From Flavobacterium cucumis (GTDB lineage Bacteria > Bacteroidota > Bacteroidia > Flavobacteriales > Flavobacteriaceae), in NCBI RefSeq assembly GCF_900148835.1, contig NZ_FRYK01000001.1, positions 496,001 through 560,000 of the forward strand: DNA of 64,000 nucleotides. The letters are read 5' to 3'. The translations under genes were made by a program, and so were the position numbers. The notes below the pieces were generated by a model that saw nothing but the letters and a program-made list of their open reading frames with translations, did not search any database and was not told where the DNA came from. Below, piece after piece: positions 1-7,198 of the stretch; within the stretch, counting starts at the first letter, position 1, and every line of letters begins with the position of its first letter.

Positions 1-213
1 AGTAATTGTTTTAATAACGGAAATCAGTTCGTCCAAATGTGTTCCACTAAAAGTACTTCCGCCTACAAAAATATGTGTGGCTGGTGACTCTTTAATTTTA
101 TTTGACAAAACAATTGCTTTCTCAATAGAAACTTTTTCAGGATCAATCAGAATAGCTAATAGTTTTTGGCAATTTTTTTTTGCTTGAAGTATATTTTGAT
201 ATAGGTTTTGCAT
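1..213 (-). CDS. Geranylgeranylglyceryl/heptaprenylglyceryl phosphate synthase family (PcrB-like), 3' end outside window
   Basis: Reading leftward from an ATG at 213, an uninterrupted frame of 71 codons runs off the window edge; only the N-terminal part is visible. It contains LLAILIDPEKVS followed by THIFVGGSTFSG, the first strand and phosphate-binding region typical of the PcrB/GGGP synthase TIM barrel, which joins a polyprenyl diphosphate to glycerol-1-phosphate. The gene starts one base after the stop codon of the upstream phosphopantetheinyl transferase, so the two are probably co-transcribed. The family is recognised from motifs only; the chain length of the substrate cannot be judged from this fragment. 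Confidence 0.78.
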   Translation of the reverse strand, partial: MQNLYQNILQAKKNCQKLLAILIDPEKVSIEKAIVLSNKIKESPATHIFVGGSTFSGTHLDELISVIKTIT

Positions 214-214
214 T

Positions 215-898
215 CTATTTATTTGGAAAAGCGCACACAAAGATATAATCTTCTACTCTAGAAAAGTGAATTTTAAACTTTTCTATGGTGTTATTAAAAT
301 GCAACTCCGCTTCGCATTTTTTGTCTTTTAAGTCAAATTTGTTCTCAAAAATATGTTCTGGAAAACTAATTCCTTTTTCATTTTTAATTTTAAAAATGGA
401 CTCTTTTACACCCCAAATCACAGTTGCTTTCTCTATTTGATCCGAAACAGAAAGATTCTCCAAATGCTTTACTTCCATAAATCGAGGAGCAATTTTCAAT
501 GTTTTTTCTTTAAGTTTTTCTAAATCTATCCCCATTAGTTCATTACTTATGCAAATACAAGAGAACTCATGTGAGTGGGAAATGGAAATATGTTTTGGTT
601 GATGGTTGATGGTTGATGGGTTTTCATTTTTCTTCTCCGAACTTCTTACTTTGTACTCCAAATGGGGTTTTCCAGCTTCATCATAAGTTAAATCATAATC
701 TGTATACCCTAAATGTTGTAACAACATTCTAACGGCTAAAAAACCTTTTTGATGTTCTTCAGATTTCATTCCCTCCAAGCGAAAAAGAGAAGTATCTTTT
801 AACGAAACAGCTCTAAACAACGAAGTTACGTCTTCAGTAATGTGCCAAAAGTACGCAACCGTGGTCTCGTTAATCGTTATAATTTTATGTAATGGCAT
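215..898 (-). CDS. 4'-phosphopantetheinyl transferase superfamily protein (Sfp/AcpS type)
   Basis: This 227-residue protein should transfer phosphopantetheine from CoA to a serine of a carrier protein. It has the family signature: GIDLE with Asp125 and Glu127 for magnesium, and WGVKESIFK around residues 162-170 with the catalytic Lys165-Glu166 pair, preceded by HISISHSHE (103-111), the CoA-contacting histidine region. Residues 82-101, between GKPHLE and the HISISHS block, look like extra sequence: the DNA there (596-655) is made of 7-nt words (three AGTnnnn heptads, then three ATCAACC repeats on the coding strand) and is in frame. The gene is upstream of the PcrB-like gene and divergent from ahcY. 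Confidence 0.88.
   Translation of the reverse strand: MPLHKIITINETTVAYFWHITEDVTSLFRAVSLKDTSLFRLEGMKSEEHQKGFLAVRMLLQHLGYTDYDLTYDEAGKPHLEYKVRSSEKKNENPSTINHQPKHISISHSHEFSCICISNELMGIDLEKLKEKTLKIAPRFMEVKHLENLSVSDQIEKATVIWGVKESIFKIKNEKGISFPEHIFENKFDLKDKKCEAELHFNNTIEKFKIHFSRVEDYIFVCAFPNK
596..655 (-). repeat. In-frame heptanucleotide-word insertion inside the phosphopantetheinyl transferase gene
   Basis: On the coding strand the stretch reads as AGTACAA, AGTAAGA, AGTTCGG and then three tandem ATCAACC units, all of period 7. It is about 60 nt long, a multiple of three, and adds roughly 20 residues between two conserved blocks of the protein. The AGTnnnn words are of the same kind as those in the arms of the cassettes at 5445-5924 and 8337-8812. 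That it was inserted is inferred from protein family spacing, not from comparison with a sister genome. Confidence 0.6.
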
Positions 899-959
899 TT
901 ATATTTTGTTGTTTTTCAAATCATTAGAAAGATAAACATTTCACAAATTAATAGAAAAC

Positions 960-992
960 TTTGAAAAAATAAAAAGTTATTTTGTAATTTTG
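960..992 (+). promoter_or_regulatory. Bacteroidota-type promoter of ahcY
   Basis: TTTG at 960-963 and TAATTTTG at 985-992 match the -33 (TTTG) and -7 (TAnnTTTG) elements with a 21-bp spacer. The start codon of ahcY follows 37 bases downstream of the -7 box, leaving a short untranslated leader of about 30 nt. No riboswitch-like structure is evident. Confidence 0.7.
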
Positions 993-1028
993 CACACTAA
1001 TTTTTGAATATACAAATATACATAATAG

Positions 1029-2345
1029 ATGAGTACACAAACATTACCTTATGTAGCTTACAAAGTGAAAGATATTTCACTTGCGGCTTGGGGAAGAAAA
1101 GAAATTGAATTAGCGGAAGCTGAAATGCCAGGTTTAATGGCATTAAGAGCAGAATACGGCGCAAGTCAACCTTTAAAAGGAGCAAGAATTGCAGGATGTC
1201 TTCACATGACCATCCAAACGGCTGTTCTAATTGAAACTTTAATCGCTTTAGGTGCAGAGGTAACTTGGTCATCTTGTAACATTTTTTCAACTCAAGATCA
1301 GGCTGCTGCTGCAATTGCTGCTGCAGGAATTCAAGTATATGCTTGGAAAGGTTTAAATGAAGAAGATTTTGATTGGTGTATAGAGCAAACATTATTCTTT
1401 GGTGAAGATAGAAAACCGTTAAACATGATCTTAGATGATGGTGGTGATTTAACGAATATGGTTATTGACCGTTACCCTGAATTAGTTCCTGGCATCAAAG
1501 GTTTATCTGAAGAAACAACCACTGGAGTTCACCGTCTTTATGAAAGAGTGAAAGCAGGAACTTTACCTATGCCAGCAATTAATGTTAACGATTCTGTTAC
1601 TAAATCTAAATTTGACAACAAATATGGATGTAAAGAATCTGCAGTTGATGCAGTTCGTAGAGCAACTGATGTCATGTTAGCTGGAAAAAGAGTTGTAGTT
1701 TGTGGATATGGAGATGTTGGAAAAGGAACAGCGGCTTCCTTCCGTGGTGCTGGTTCTATTGTAACGGTTACTGAAATTGATCCAATTTGTGCTTTACAAG
1801 CAGCTATGGACGGTTTTGAAGTAAAAAAATTAGATACTGTTATTGCTAATGCAGATATCGTAATCACTACAACTGGAAATAAAGACATCGTTGTTGGACG
1901 TCATTTCGAAGCTATGAAAGATAAGACTATCGTTTGTAACATCGGACACTTTGATAATGAAATTGATATGGCGTGGTTAAATAAAAACTTTGGAAGCACT
2001 AAAATAGAAGTAAAACCACAAGTTGACATCTACAATGTTAACGGAAATGATATTATTGTTTTAGCTGAAGGACGTTTAGTAAACTTAGGTTGTGCTACAG
2101 GTCACCCAAGTTTTGTGATGAGTAATTCATTTACTAACCAAACGTTAGCGCAAATTGAATTATGGACAAATAGTGCCGCTTACAAAAACGAAGTATATAT
2201 GTTACCTAAACATTTAGATGAAAAAGTAGCAGCGCTTCATTTAGCTAAATTAGGTGTTGAATTAGAAACTTTAAATTCAGAGCAAGCTGCTTACATTGGA
2301 GTTGAAGTTCAAGGTCCATTCAAACCTGAATATTATAGATATTAA
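1029..2345 (+). CDS. ahcY: Adenosylhomocysteinase (S-adenosyl-L-homocysteine hydrolase)
   Basis: The 438-residue product hydrolyses S-adenosylhomocysteine to adenosine and homocysteine in the activated methyl cycle, keeping cellular methyltransferases free of product inhibition. The NAD-binding motif GYGDVGKG, the block [14 protein letters not shown] with substrate-binding and catalytic residues, and the C-terminal tail ending in PEYYRY are all present, and the length is that of bacterial AhcY. The gene stands alone, with its own promoter upstream and a terminator hairpin downstream. Confidence 0.98.
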   Translation: MSTQTLPYVAYKVKDISLAAWGRKEIELAEAEMPGLMALRAEYGASQPLKGARIAGCLHMTIQTAVLIETLIALGAEVTWSSCNIFSTQDQAAAAIAAAGIQVYAWKGLNEEDFDWCIEQTLFFGEDRKPLNMILDDGGDLTNMVIDRYPELVPGIKGLSEETTTGVHRLYERVKAGTLPMPAINVNDSVTKSKFDNKYGCKESAVDAVRRATDVMLAGKRVVVCGYGDVGKGTAASFRGAGSIVTVTEIDPICALQAAMDGFEVKKLDTVIANADIVITTTGNKDIVVGRHFEAMKDKTIVCNIGHFDNEIDMAWLNKNFGSTKIEVKPQVDIYNVNGNDIIVLAEGRLVNLGCATGHPSFVMSNSFTNQTLAQIELWTNSAAYKNEVYMLPKHLDEKVAALHLAKLGVELETLNSEQAAYIGVEVQGPFKPEYYRY

Positions 2346-2350
2346 TTGTC

Positions 2351-2370
2351 TTGCTGAACTCGTTTCAGCA
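2351..2370. repeat. Short palindromic GCTGAA...TTCAGC repeat
   Basis: The sequence contains GCTGAA and TTCAGC separated by a few bases, just after the ahcY stop. A second palindrome with the same arms lies after a T9SS gene at 43237-43258. The two copies sit in comparable positions downstream of highly expressed or secreted genes, suggesting a dispersed extragenic palindrome. Confidence 0.5.
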
Positions 2371-2387
2371 TCTCAAAATATTTTAAA

Positions 2388-2428
2388 CCCTTGCATTCTA
2401 ACAATTCGGGAATGCGAGGGTTTTTTTT
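2388..2428 (+). terminator. Intrinsic terminator of ahcY
   Basis: CCCTTGCATTC pairs with GAATGCGAGGG with one G-U pair across a 10-base loop, and the stem is followed by a run of eight T. Confidence 0.85.
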
Positions 2429-2540
2429 ATCTAACTATTTATCAACAAATTAACATCAAGTTGAAACAATTTGCGTTAAATTTGTACTAATATCATCAAT
2501 CATCAACCTGTCCGCCTTTGGTGGATCAAAATCAATCATC

Positions 2541-3641
2541 ATGTTAAAACATTTTTTCATGTTATGCTCGGGCGTAGATGCCGACATAATTAAAGGTTGT
2601 TCCAATGGCGAGCAAAACAAATATGCCGGAATTGGAGCTACCGTATTCTTCACTGCCGTAATGGCTTTTATTGCCAGTTCTTATGCTCTTTTTACCGTTT
2701 TTGATAATGCATTTATTGCCGTAGGTTTCGGTTTAGTTTGGGGGTTACTTATTTTTAATTTGGATCGATTTATCGTTTCTACCATTAAAAAAAGGGAGCG
2801 TTTCTTTGACGAATTCATTCAAGCTACACCAAGGATTATTTTAGCGGTTATTATTGCAATCGTAATTTCGAAACCTCTAGAAATTAAAATATTCGAAAAG
2901 GAAATTAATACGGTTTTACTAAAAGAGAAGAACGAAATGCTATTGACCAATAAAAAACAAGTAGCCAATTATTTTCAATCGGATTTAGATAAAAACAAAG
3001 CCCAAATTGATAGTTTAAAATCGGATATTCTTAAAAAAGAGAAAGAAGTAAACGATTTATATTCCGTCTATATCACCGAAGCCGAAGGAACTACCGGAAC
3101 TAAAAAGTTAGGCAAAGGTCCGGTTTATAAGGAAAAACGTGAAAAGCACGACGCTGCTTTGCAAGATTTAGCAACTTTAAAAACGACAAATCAAGCCAAA
3201 ATCACAGATTTAGAAGCGAAAGCTAAAACCCTACAAGCCGATTTAGACAAAAAAGTCACCGAAACCCAACCCATTATTGAAGGTTTCGACGGTTTAATGG
3301 CGCGAATTAACGCCTTGAATAAATTACCTTTCTTGCCTTCATTTTTTATTATGTTATTGTTTTTAGCGATTGAAACTTCGCCTATTATTGCCAAATTATT
3401 ATCACCAAAAAGTGAATACGATTTCAAACAGGAAGACAACGAAATGGGCATCAAAAATATGTTGGTCCAAAATCGTTACCAAAGTGAATTGCAAAAGAAA
3501 ACCGATGCCGAAATTTATGACAAAGTCTATGCCGACATCAAAGAAGATAAAGAACTCTACAACTATAAAAAGAAAAGTGCTGTGGAATTGCTAAAACTCC
3601 AGGCCGATGGTTTTGTAGAAAAACAGAAAAAATCGATATAG
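2541..3641 (+). CDS. DUF4407 domain-containing membrane protein
   Basis: This 366-residue protein begins with a cytosolic segment containing a Cys and GVDADI, then has three hydrophobic segments at about residues 30-55, 58-80 and 97-115. A long charged, probably coiled-coil section (about 125-240) follows, then a fourth membrane segment near 265-290 and a basic tail. This is the layout of the DUF4407 family, whose function is unknown. The gene is monocistronic: it follows the ahcY terminator and is followed by an inverted-repeat element. Confidence 0.85.
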   Translation: MLKHFFMLCSGVDADIIKGCSNGEQNKYAGIGATVFFTAVMAFIASSYALFTVFDNAFIAVGFGLVWGLLIFNLDRFIVSTIKKRERFFDEFIQATPRIILAVIIAIVISKPLEIKIFEKEINTVLLKEKNEMLLTNKKQVANYFQSDLDKNKAQIDSLKSDILKKEKEVNDLYSVYITEAEGTTGTKKLGKGPVYKEKREKHDAALQDLATLKTTNQAKITDLEAKAKTLQADLDKKVTETQPIIEGFDGLMARINALNKLPFLPSFFIMLLFLAIETSPIIAKLLSPKSEYDFKQEDNEMGIKNMLVQNRYQSELQKKTDAEIYDKVYADIKEDKELYNYKKKSAVELLKLQADGFVEKQKKSI

Positions 3642-3644
3642 AAC

Positions 3645-3795
3645 TTAACCTCAAAGCGTACAAAGATTTACGCAAGGTTTACAAAGGTTATTAAAGAGGC
3701 AAAATCCCGATAAATTTAAACACCTTATCGGGATTCTTTTATGTTGTCTTATTAGCGTTCTTTAGCGTAAATCTTTGCGATATTTGCGGTTAAAA
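3645..3795. repeat. ORF-less inverted-repeat element with GCAAAG-type words
   Basis: The left arm (about 3645-3697) and the reverse complement of the right arm (about 3742-3795) both start TTAACC, contain CAAAGATTTACGC, and continue with similar short words. The arms resemble those of the GxxExxY cassette at 6674-7198 (TTAACCGCAAAG, then CGCAAG, TTTACGC). Between the arms there is only a hairpin (3703-3735) and no ORF. The element ends two bases from the stop codon of the PH-domain gene on one side and three bases from the DUF4407 stop on the other. It may be a non-autonomous relative of the nuclease-bearing cassette. Confidence 0.65.
3703..3740. terminator. Hairpin terminator between convergent genes
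   Basis: AATCCCGATAA and TTATCGGGATT form an 11-bp stem with an 11-base loop, followed on the + strand by CTTTT. It lies in the centre of the inverted-repeat element and probably ends transcription of the DUF4407 gene; the minus strand has a matching but weaker T-run. Confidence 0.7.
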
Positions 3796-3796
3796 A

Positions 3797-4489
3797 TTAT
3801 AAAAATTTCAAGATTTCCGACTTCAATCGATCATATTCTCCTTGAAGAATTAATCCGTTGTCTAATAATTTTTTATAGTTCTGAAGTTTGGCAAACAATT
3901 CATCTTGTGTTAAATGCGCTAAACCTTTCTCTTCCGAAATTGGAGCTTCTACTTCTGTATCACGAATAATATCGTTTGAAGTTGGCATAATTTCAGCATA
4001 AAGTGTCACCTCTTCTGTTGGAACTTCTTCTACTGTTTCAACAACAGGAGTTTCCTCTTTAACTTCTGCTACAACTGGCACACTTGCTTTCGGATTTTTT
4101 AATAAATCCAATTGCTCTTTTGCGTAAGTATATAATTTTCGAGCTTGATTCTTTGGTAAATAATCAACGGTATGCGTTAAATCAGAATTCGTAGTAAAAG
4201 TAAAATCAGCACCTAAAATACCTTCTTTTACAAACGAACCTGCAATATCATCCCAATCATAATCAATGAATTCCATTGATAACCCTAAATTTTTAGGCTT
4301 ACACAAAATAATGCGTTTGTTCGTTACCACTATACTATCAGGAAAAATAGTTACCGCTGGTTTTTTCTGAACGGCAATGTAACCTACTTCTTCGTTCGAC
4401 ATTAAAAGATGCTCCAATTTAGCCGTGATTTTCTCAATAGCTTTTGGATCTTGATCTTCGTTTAATATTTTTTTTAAGTTGTCTATCAT
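3797..4489 (-). CDS. PH domain protein with C-terminal SHOCT-like segment
   Basis: Residues about 20-130 match bacterial PH (bPH_2-type) domains, including the string VVTNKRIIL, which is characteristic of the family. An acidic, low-complexity linker (about 140-190, rich in Glu, Val and Pro) follows. The last 38 residues (LTQDELFAKLQNYKKLLDNG onward) resemble the SHOCT oligomerisation motif, with the pattern L..L..L...G.I...E. There is no signal peptide or membrane segment, so it is probably cytosolic and membrane-peripheral. Its cellular role is unknown. Confidence 0.75.
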   Translation of the reverse strand: MIDNLKKILNEDQDPKAIEKITAKLEHLLMSNEEVGYIAVQKKPAVTIFPDSIVVTNKRIILCKPKNLGLSMEFIDYDWDDIAGSFVKEGILGADFTFTTNSDLTHTVDYLPKNQARKLYTYAKEQLDLLKNPKASVPVVAEVKEETPVVETVEEVPTEEVTLYAEIMPTSNDIIRDTEVEAPISEEKGLAHLTQDELFAKLQNYKKLLDNGLILQGEYDRLKSEILKFL

Positions 4490-4527
4490 TTTCTGTTTTA
4501 ATTTTAAAATTGCTAAAATAACTTAGA

Positions 4528-5019
4528 TTAAATCTTATTTATTATTTCAACTTCGTATTTCATTTTAAGTTTCTCGCTTATTTCTAATGCTAATTTTTCA
4601 TCTTCAGTAAAATAAAGTGTTGTAGGTTTACCATTTTCAGGAAATAAATTTATTAAAATTGCCTTTTCTGAAATTCTTACAGAAGCTGTTGAACTTATTC
4701 CAATTCCTCCAAATTTAGTTGAAATATTACTTCTAAAAACAGAAATAGACTCCATTTTTGGGAAATTCTTCCAATCACCTATTTTCAAACCTAAAATCGA
4801 AAAAACATTTCTATATTGATTATTTTTTAAATCTAACTCTATTCCGTTATTGGATAATATTACAAAACCTCCAATTATCAAAGCTATCCAAACTAACACG
4901 AAAGCAGGTCCAAAAGTAACATTAAAAAAAAGCAATAGAAACAATCCTGAAATCCAAAGTAAATTTCCAAGTATTAAACTTTTTAAAGATGTTTTTTCAA
5001 GATAAAGAAACTTTTCCAC
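4528..5019 (-). CDS. Hypothetical membrane protein with two TM segments and a PH-like tail
   Basis: The protein of 163 residues starts at GTG (5019). Two hydrophobic helices span about residues 13-35 and 37-56. The remaining about 100 residues are beta-rich (for example IELDLKNNQYRNVF and LYFTEDEKLALEIS) and resemble a PH-like fold, but I do not recognise a named family. Candidate -7 boxes occur at 5023-5030 (TAATTTTG on the minus strand, three bases before the GTG) and 5054-5061 (TACTTTTG). The first would give a leaderless message, so the second is the safer assumption. Confidence 0.6.
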   Translation of the reverse strand: MEKFLYLEKTSLKSLILGNLLWISGLFLLLFFNVTFGPAFVLVWIALIIGGFVILSNNGIELDLKNNQYRNVFSILGLKIGDWKNFPKMESISVFRSNISTKFGGIGISSTASVRISEKAILINLFPENGKPTTLYFTEDEKLALEISEKLKMKYEVEIINKI

Positions 5020-5065
5020 TTACAAAATTACTTTTTTGGGTTAATTCTCATTACAAAAGTAATGC

Positions 5066-5437
5066 CTAATTTTCTAATTCTTGAATTTCTTCTTTTACTT
5101 TTTTTGTTAAACTTGAAAAAACCAATTCATATGAATGATTGATGAGATGAAGTACTTTTTTATCAGGAACATCTTCGTTAATTTTTACGGTATTCCAATG
5201 TACTTTGCTCATGTGATAGCCTGGGAGAATACCGTCATATTTCTCACGTAATTCTACCGCTACATCAGGATTACATTTTAAATTTAACGATGGTGTTCCT
5301 TTTTCCCATTCGGACAATGAGGTTAGGCAAAACATTTTTCCTCCTACTTTAAACACCAACGTATCTTCATCAAACGGAAAATGTTCGGTAACGCCTTTTT
5401 TAGATAAGCAGAATTCGTATAGTTGTTGAATATCCAT
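5066..5437 (-). CDS. MmcQ/YjbR family protein
   Basis: The 123-residue protein has the compact CyaY-like fold signature of the MmcQ/YjbR family: an N-terminal helix, EHFPFDEDTLVFKVGGKMFC, then SLNLKCNPD, and the C-terminal PGYHMSKVHWNTV block. The family is often called DNA-binding, but its role is not established. It is the last gene of the leftward run that starts with ruvC, and is separated from the cyclase upstream by a four-helix-bundle cassette whose left arm starts eight bases before its ATG. Confidence 0.85.
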   Translation of the reverse strand: MDIQQLYEFCLSKKGVTEHFPFDEDTLVFKVGGKMFCLTSLSEWEKGTPSLNLKCNPDVAVELREKYDGILPGYHMSKVHWNTVKINEDVPDKKVLHLINHSYELVFSSLTKKVKEEIQELEN

Positions 5438-5444
5438 AATTAAT

Positions 5445-5924
5445 AGTTGGGAGTAAGGAGTTTTTAGTTGGGAGTTTTATATCGTTTAATTTATATTTTA
5501 CTTGAACCGAATTTATCGGGATTATTCATCATATAATAAATTAATTTACCAACTTCAGTATTCAGCGCAGTGAGTTCGTTGTATTTTATCTCTTCCAAAT
5601 AGCCACATGCTAATGAAAAATCTAACCACACTTGAGTTTCAGAATTTTCTGCTTCAGCATCAGTAAGTTTACTCAAGAAATTTTTTGGATAAACTCTTTT
5701 TCTATATGATTCTGTAATTGTTACTGTTACACTTCTGGAACTTCTTCTAATTTGATCTGTTAAAGAATACTTTTCTTCTTTTGGAAAAGCCTTAGACACA
5801 TCAAAAATCATCATAGCTAAGGCGAATGATTTTTTATAAGCTAATAAATCTTCATAATCCATATCACAATTTTAAAAAATAATTACTCTATAATCTCCAA
5901 ACTAAAAACTCCCTACTCCAAACT
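5445..5924. repeat. Cassette 1: inverted heptad-word arms flanking a four-helix-bundle gene
   Basis: The left arm, 5445-5474, is composed of heptads AGTTGGG, AGTAAGG, AGTTTTT, AGTTGGG. The reverse complement of the right arm, about 5895-5924, reads AGTTTGG, AGTAGGG, AGTTTTT, AGTTTGG. I count 27 identities in 30 positions. The right arm runs into the 3' end of the cyclase gene and supplies its last codons and TAG stop. The enclosed ORF at 5491-5862 is on the same strand as the surrounding genes, so the transcript could fold into one long stem with the ORF in the loop. Confidence 0.8.
5491..5862 (-). CDS. Four-helix-bundle protein, S23/IVP family (copy 1)
   Basis: The 123-residue, all-helical protein carries the family hallmark SLTDQIRRSSRSVTVTI near residues 35-52, then a Glu/Asn-rich segment AEAENSETQVWLDF and a C-terminal helix with EVGKLIYYM. 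Relatives are encoded in 23S rRNA intervening sequences and, more distantly, as Avd of diversity-generating retroelements; they form pentameric four-helix bundles that bind nucleic acid. It closely resembles copy 2 at 8384-8758. It lies between the cyclase and YjbR genes, inside inverted arms. A molecular function here is not known. Confidence 0.88.
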   Translation of the reverse strand: MDYEDLLAYKKSFALAMMIFDVSKAFPKEEKYSLTDQIRRSSRSVTVTITESYRKRVYPKNFLSKLTDAEAENSETQVWLDFSLACGYLEEIKYNELTALNTEVGKLIYYMMNNPDKFGSSKI

Positions 5925-6668
5925 GTACAAAACTGGTTTCGATGGCGAAGCATCATTCTCAAACGAAGCGAATTGCAAATTCAATAGATAACTGCCATCT
6001 TGAATTTCTTCATAAACGTAAATCATTTCAGTAATCGTACAATTAAATCGAGCATCATCATTTACTTGGTTTATGTCTTTTACGTTCCAAAATGCTCTAT
6101 GAGCTAATAATTTTCCTTCGTCGTGTTCTTTGTCAACACTTGGTAAATCTATAAGTAAATGTTGAATTCCTTTTTCTCTAATAAAAATCGCAGCAGCTTC
6201 TTCTAAATATGGTGGATTGGTATTGGAATAATTCAAATGTTTTTTACTTTCTGGATTTGGTAAAGTTCGTATGATAATGGCTTCTGGCGAATTTTCTCCT
6301 ATTGCAAATTCAATTTGTTCTTTCGTTATAACTAAATCCTCTCCAACTACTTTTGGCTCCACCGAAATCAATTCCGCTGTAAAGAAAAACTGTTTCAAGC
6401 ATTGATTTATTGAGTAAAAATCGCGGGTAATATGTCCCAAACATTCCGTGTGCGTACCATGAGCGTGCGGATTAAAGAAAATATTATTGAAATTTGTAGA
6501 TGATTTCCCTTCCGAAACTTTTCCTGTCCAATCGCCCATTTTTACAGGTTCAATTTCAGGCGCATTCTGATACCAAGCAATTGGGTTTTGTTCATTATTG
6601 GTTAATGGGATGGAAATATCAATAGGTTTTGATAAGTCGATTTGTATGTTGTTGATGGTTGCTTTCAT
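5913..6668 (-). CDS. Cyclase family protein (kynurenine-formamidase-like metal hydrolase)
   Basis: The protein has the metal-binding signature HAHGTHTECLGH of the cyclase/KynB family, which includes kynurenine formamidases and related amide hydrolases. The ATG at 6668 (MKATINN) is preferred: a longer frame starts at 6704, but that part is translated repeat DNA of the adjacent cassette arm. This gives 251 residues, within the family range. The last residues and the stop come from the right arm of cassette 1. No other tryptophan-degradation gene is nearby, so the substrate is open. Confidence 0.8.
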   Translation of the reverse strand: MKATINNIQIDLSKPIDISIPLTNNEQNPIAWYQNAPEIEPVKMGDWTGKVSEGKSSTNFNNIFFNPHAHGTHTECLGHITRDFYSINQCLKQFFFTAELISVEPKVVGEDLVITKEQIEFAIGENSPEAIIIRTLPNPESKKHLNYSNTNPPYLEEAAAIFIREKGIQHLLIDLPSVDKEHDEGKLLAHRAFWNVKDINQVNDDARFNCTITEMIYVYEEIQDGSYLLNLQFASFENDASPSKPVLYSLE

Positions 6669-6673
6669 ATTAA

Positions 6674-7198
6674 TTAACCGCAAAGAACGCAAGGGTTTAC
6701 GCAAGGTTCGCTAAGTTTATTTGTTATTGTTTAAGTTCGCAAAGAATTAGAGATTATTTACAACTCTTTTTACTCCATTTTTGATTAGAGAAACATTGAA
6801 ATTTATTAGTAACCCTAACTTGCAATTTGTTAATTTTAAATAAGTCAATAATTGAGCGAAATGAACATCATTTAATGCTTCTACCGATTTAATTTCAATT
6901 ATTAATTTGTTTTCAACTATTATATCAATTCTGTAACCGACATCGAGTTTTACTTCTTCGTAAATTAAGGGTAAAGGTTTTTGTTTTTCAACTCTTAGAC
7001 CTATCTTCTTTAATTCGTAAAATAGACATTCCTCGTAAGCGCTTTCCAGTAAACCTGGACCCAAACTTTGATGTACTTTCAAAGCACAATCAAATACAAT
7101 TCTTGATAATTCGTTTTCTGTCATAATTATTTATTTTGGCGTGTATAATTTAAATTGTTGCGTGCTTTGCGAAAAACTTTGCGGTCTTTGCGGTTAAA
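6674..7198. repeat. Cassette with GCAAAG-word inverted arms flanking a GxxExxY gene
   Basis: The left arm (6674-6717) begins TTAACCGCAAAGAACGCAAG. The reverse complement of the right arm (7154-7198) begins TTTAACCGCAAAGACCGCAA. Both continue with TTT-CGCAA and further CGCNAAG words. The left arm lies five bases from the cyclase start codon and the right arm abuts the hemW stop codon (TAG at 7199-7201), so the whole unit fills the hemW-cyclase junction exactly. A further word, TTCGCAAAG, occurs at about 6735-6743. Similar arms without an ORF occur at 3645-3795. Confidence 0.75.
6747..7124 (-). CDS. GxxExxY protein (PD-(D/E)XK nuclease superfamily, PDDEXK_3)
   Basis: The 125-residue protein has the name-giving motif G24-L-L-E27-S-A-Y30. 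It also has a PD-(D/E)XK-type active-site pattern: Asp67 in GYRIDIIV, then Glu77 and Lys79 in IIEIKS. By family knowledge this is a nuclease fold of unassigned biological role. All putative catalytic residues are intact. It sits between hemW and the cyclase on the same strand, enclosed by inverted arms, which would fit a self-promoting element. A non-catalytic RNA-binding role cannot be excluded. Confidence 0.87.
   Translation of the reverse strand: MTENELSRIVFDCALKVHQSLGPGLLESAYEECLFYELKKIGLRVEKQKPLPLIYEEVKLDVGYRIDIIVENKLIIEIKSVEALNDVHFAQLLTYLKLTNCKLGLLINFNVSLIKNGVKRVVNNL

Noticed and set aside
997..1392. 131-codon leucine-rich frame opposite to ahcY
   Set aside because: It lies antisense to a well-supported enzyme gene, and its composition (runs of Leu and Gln) is that of a shadow frame.
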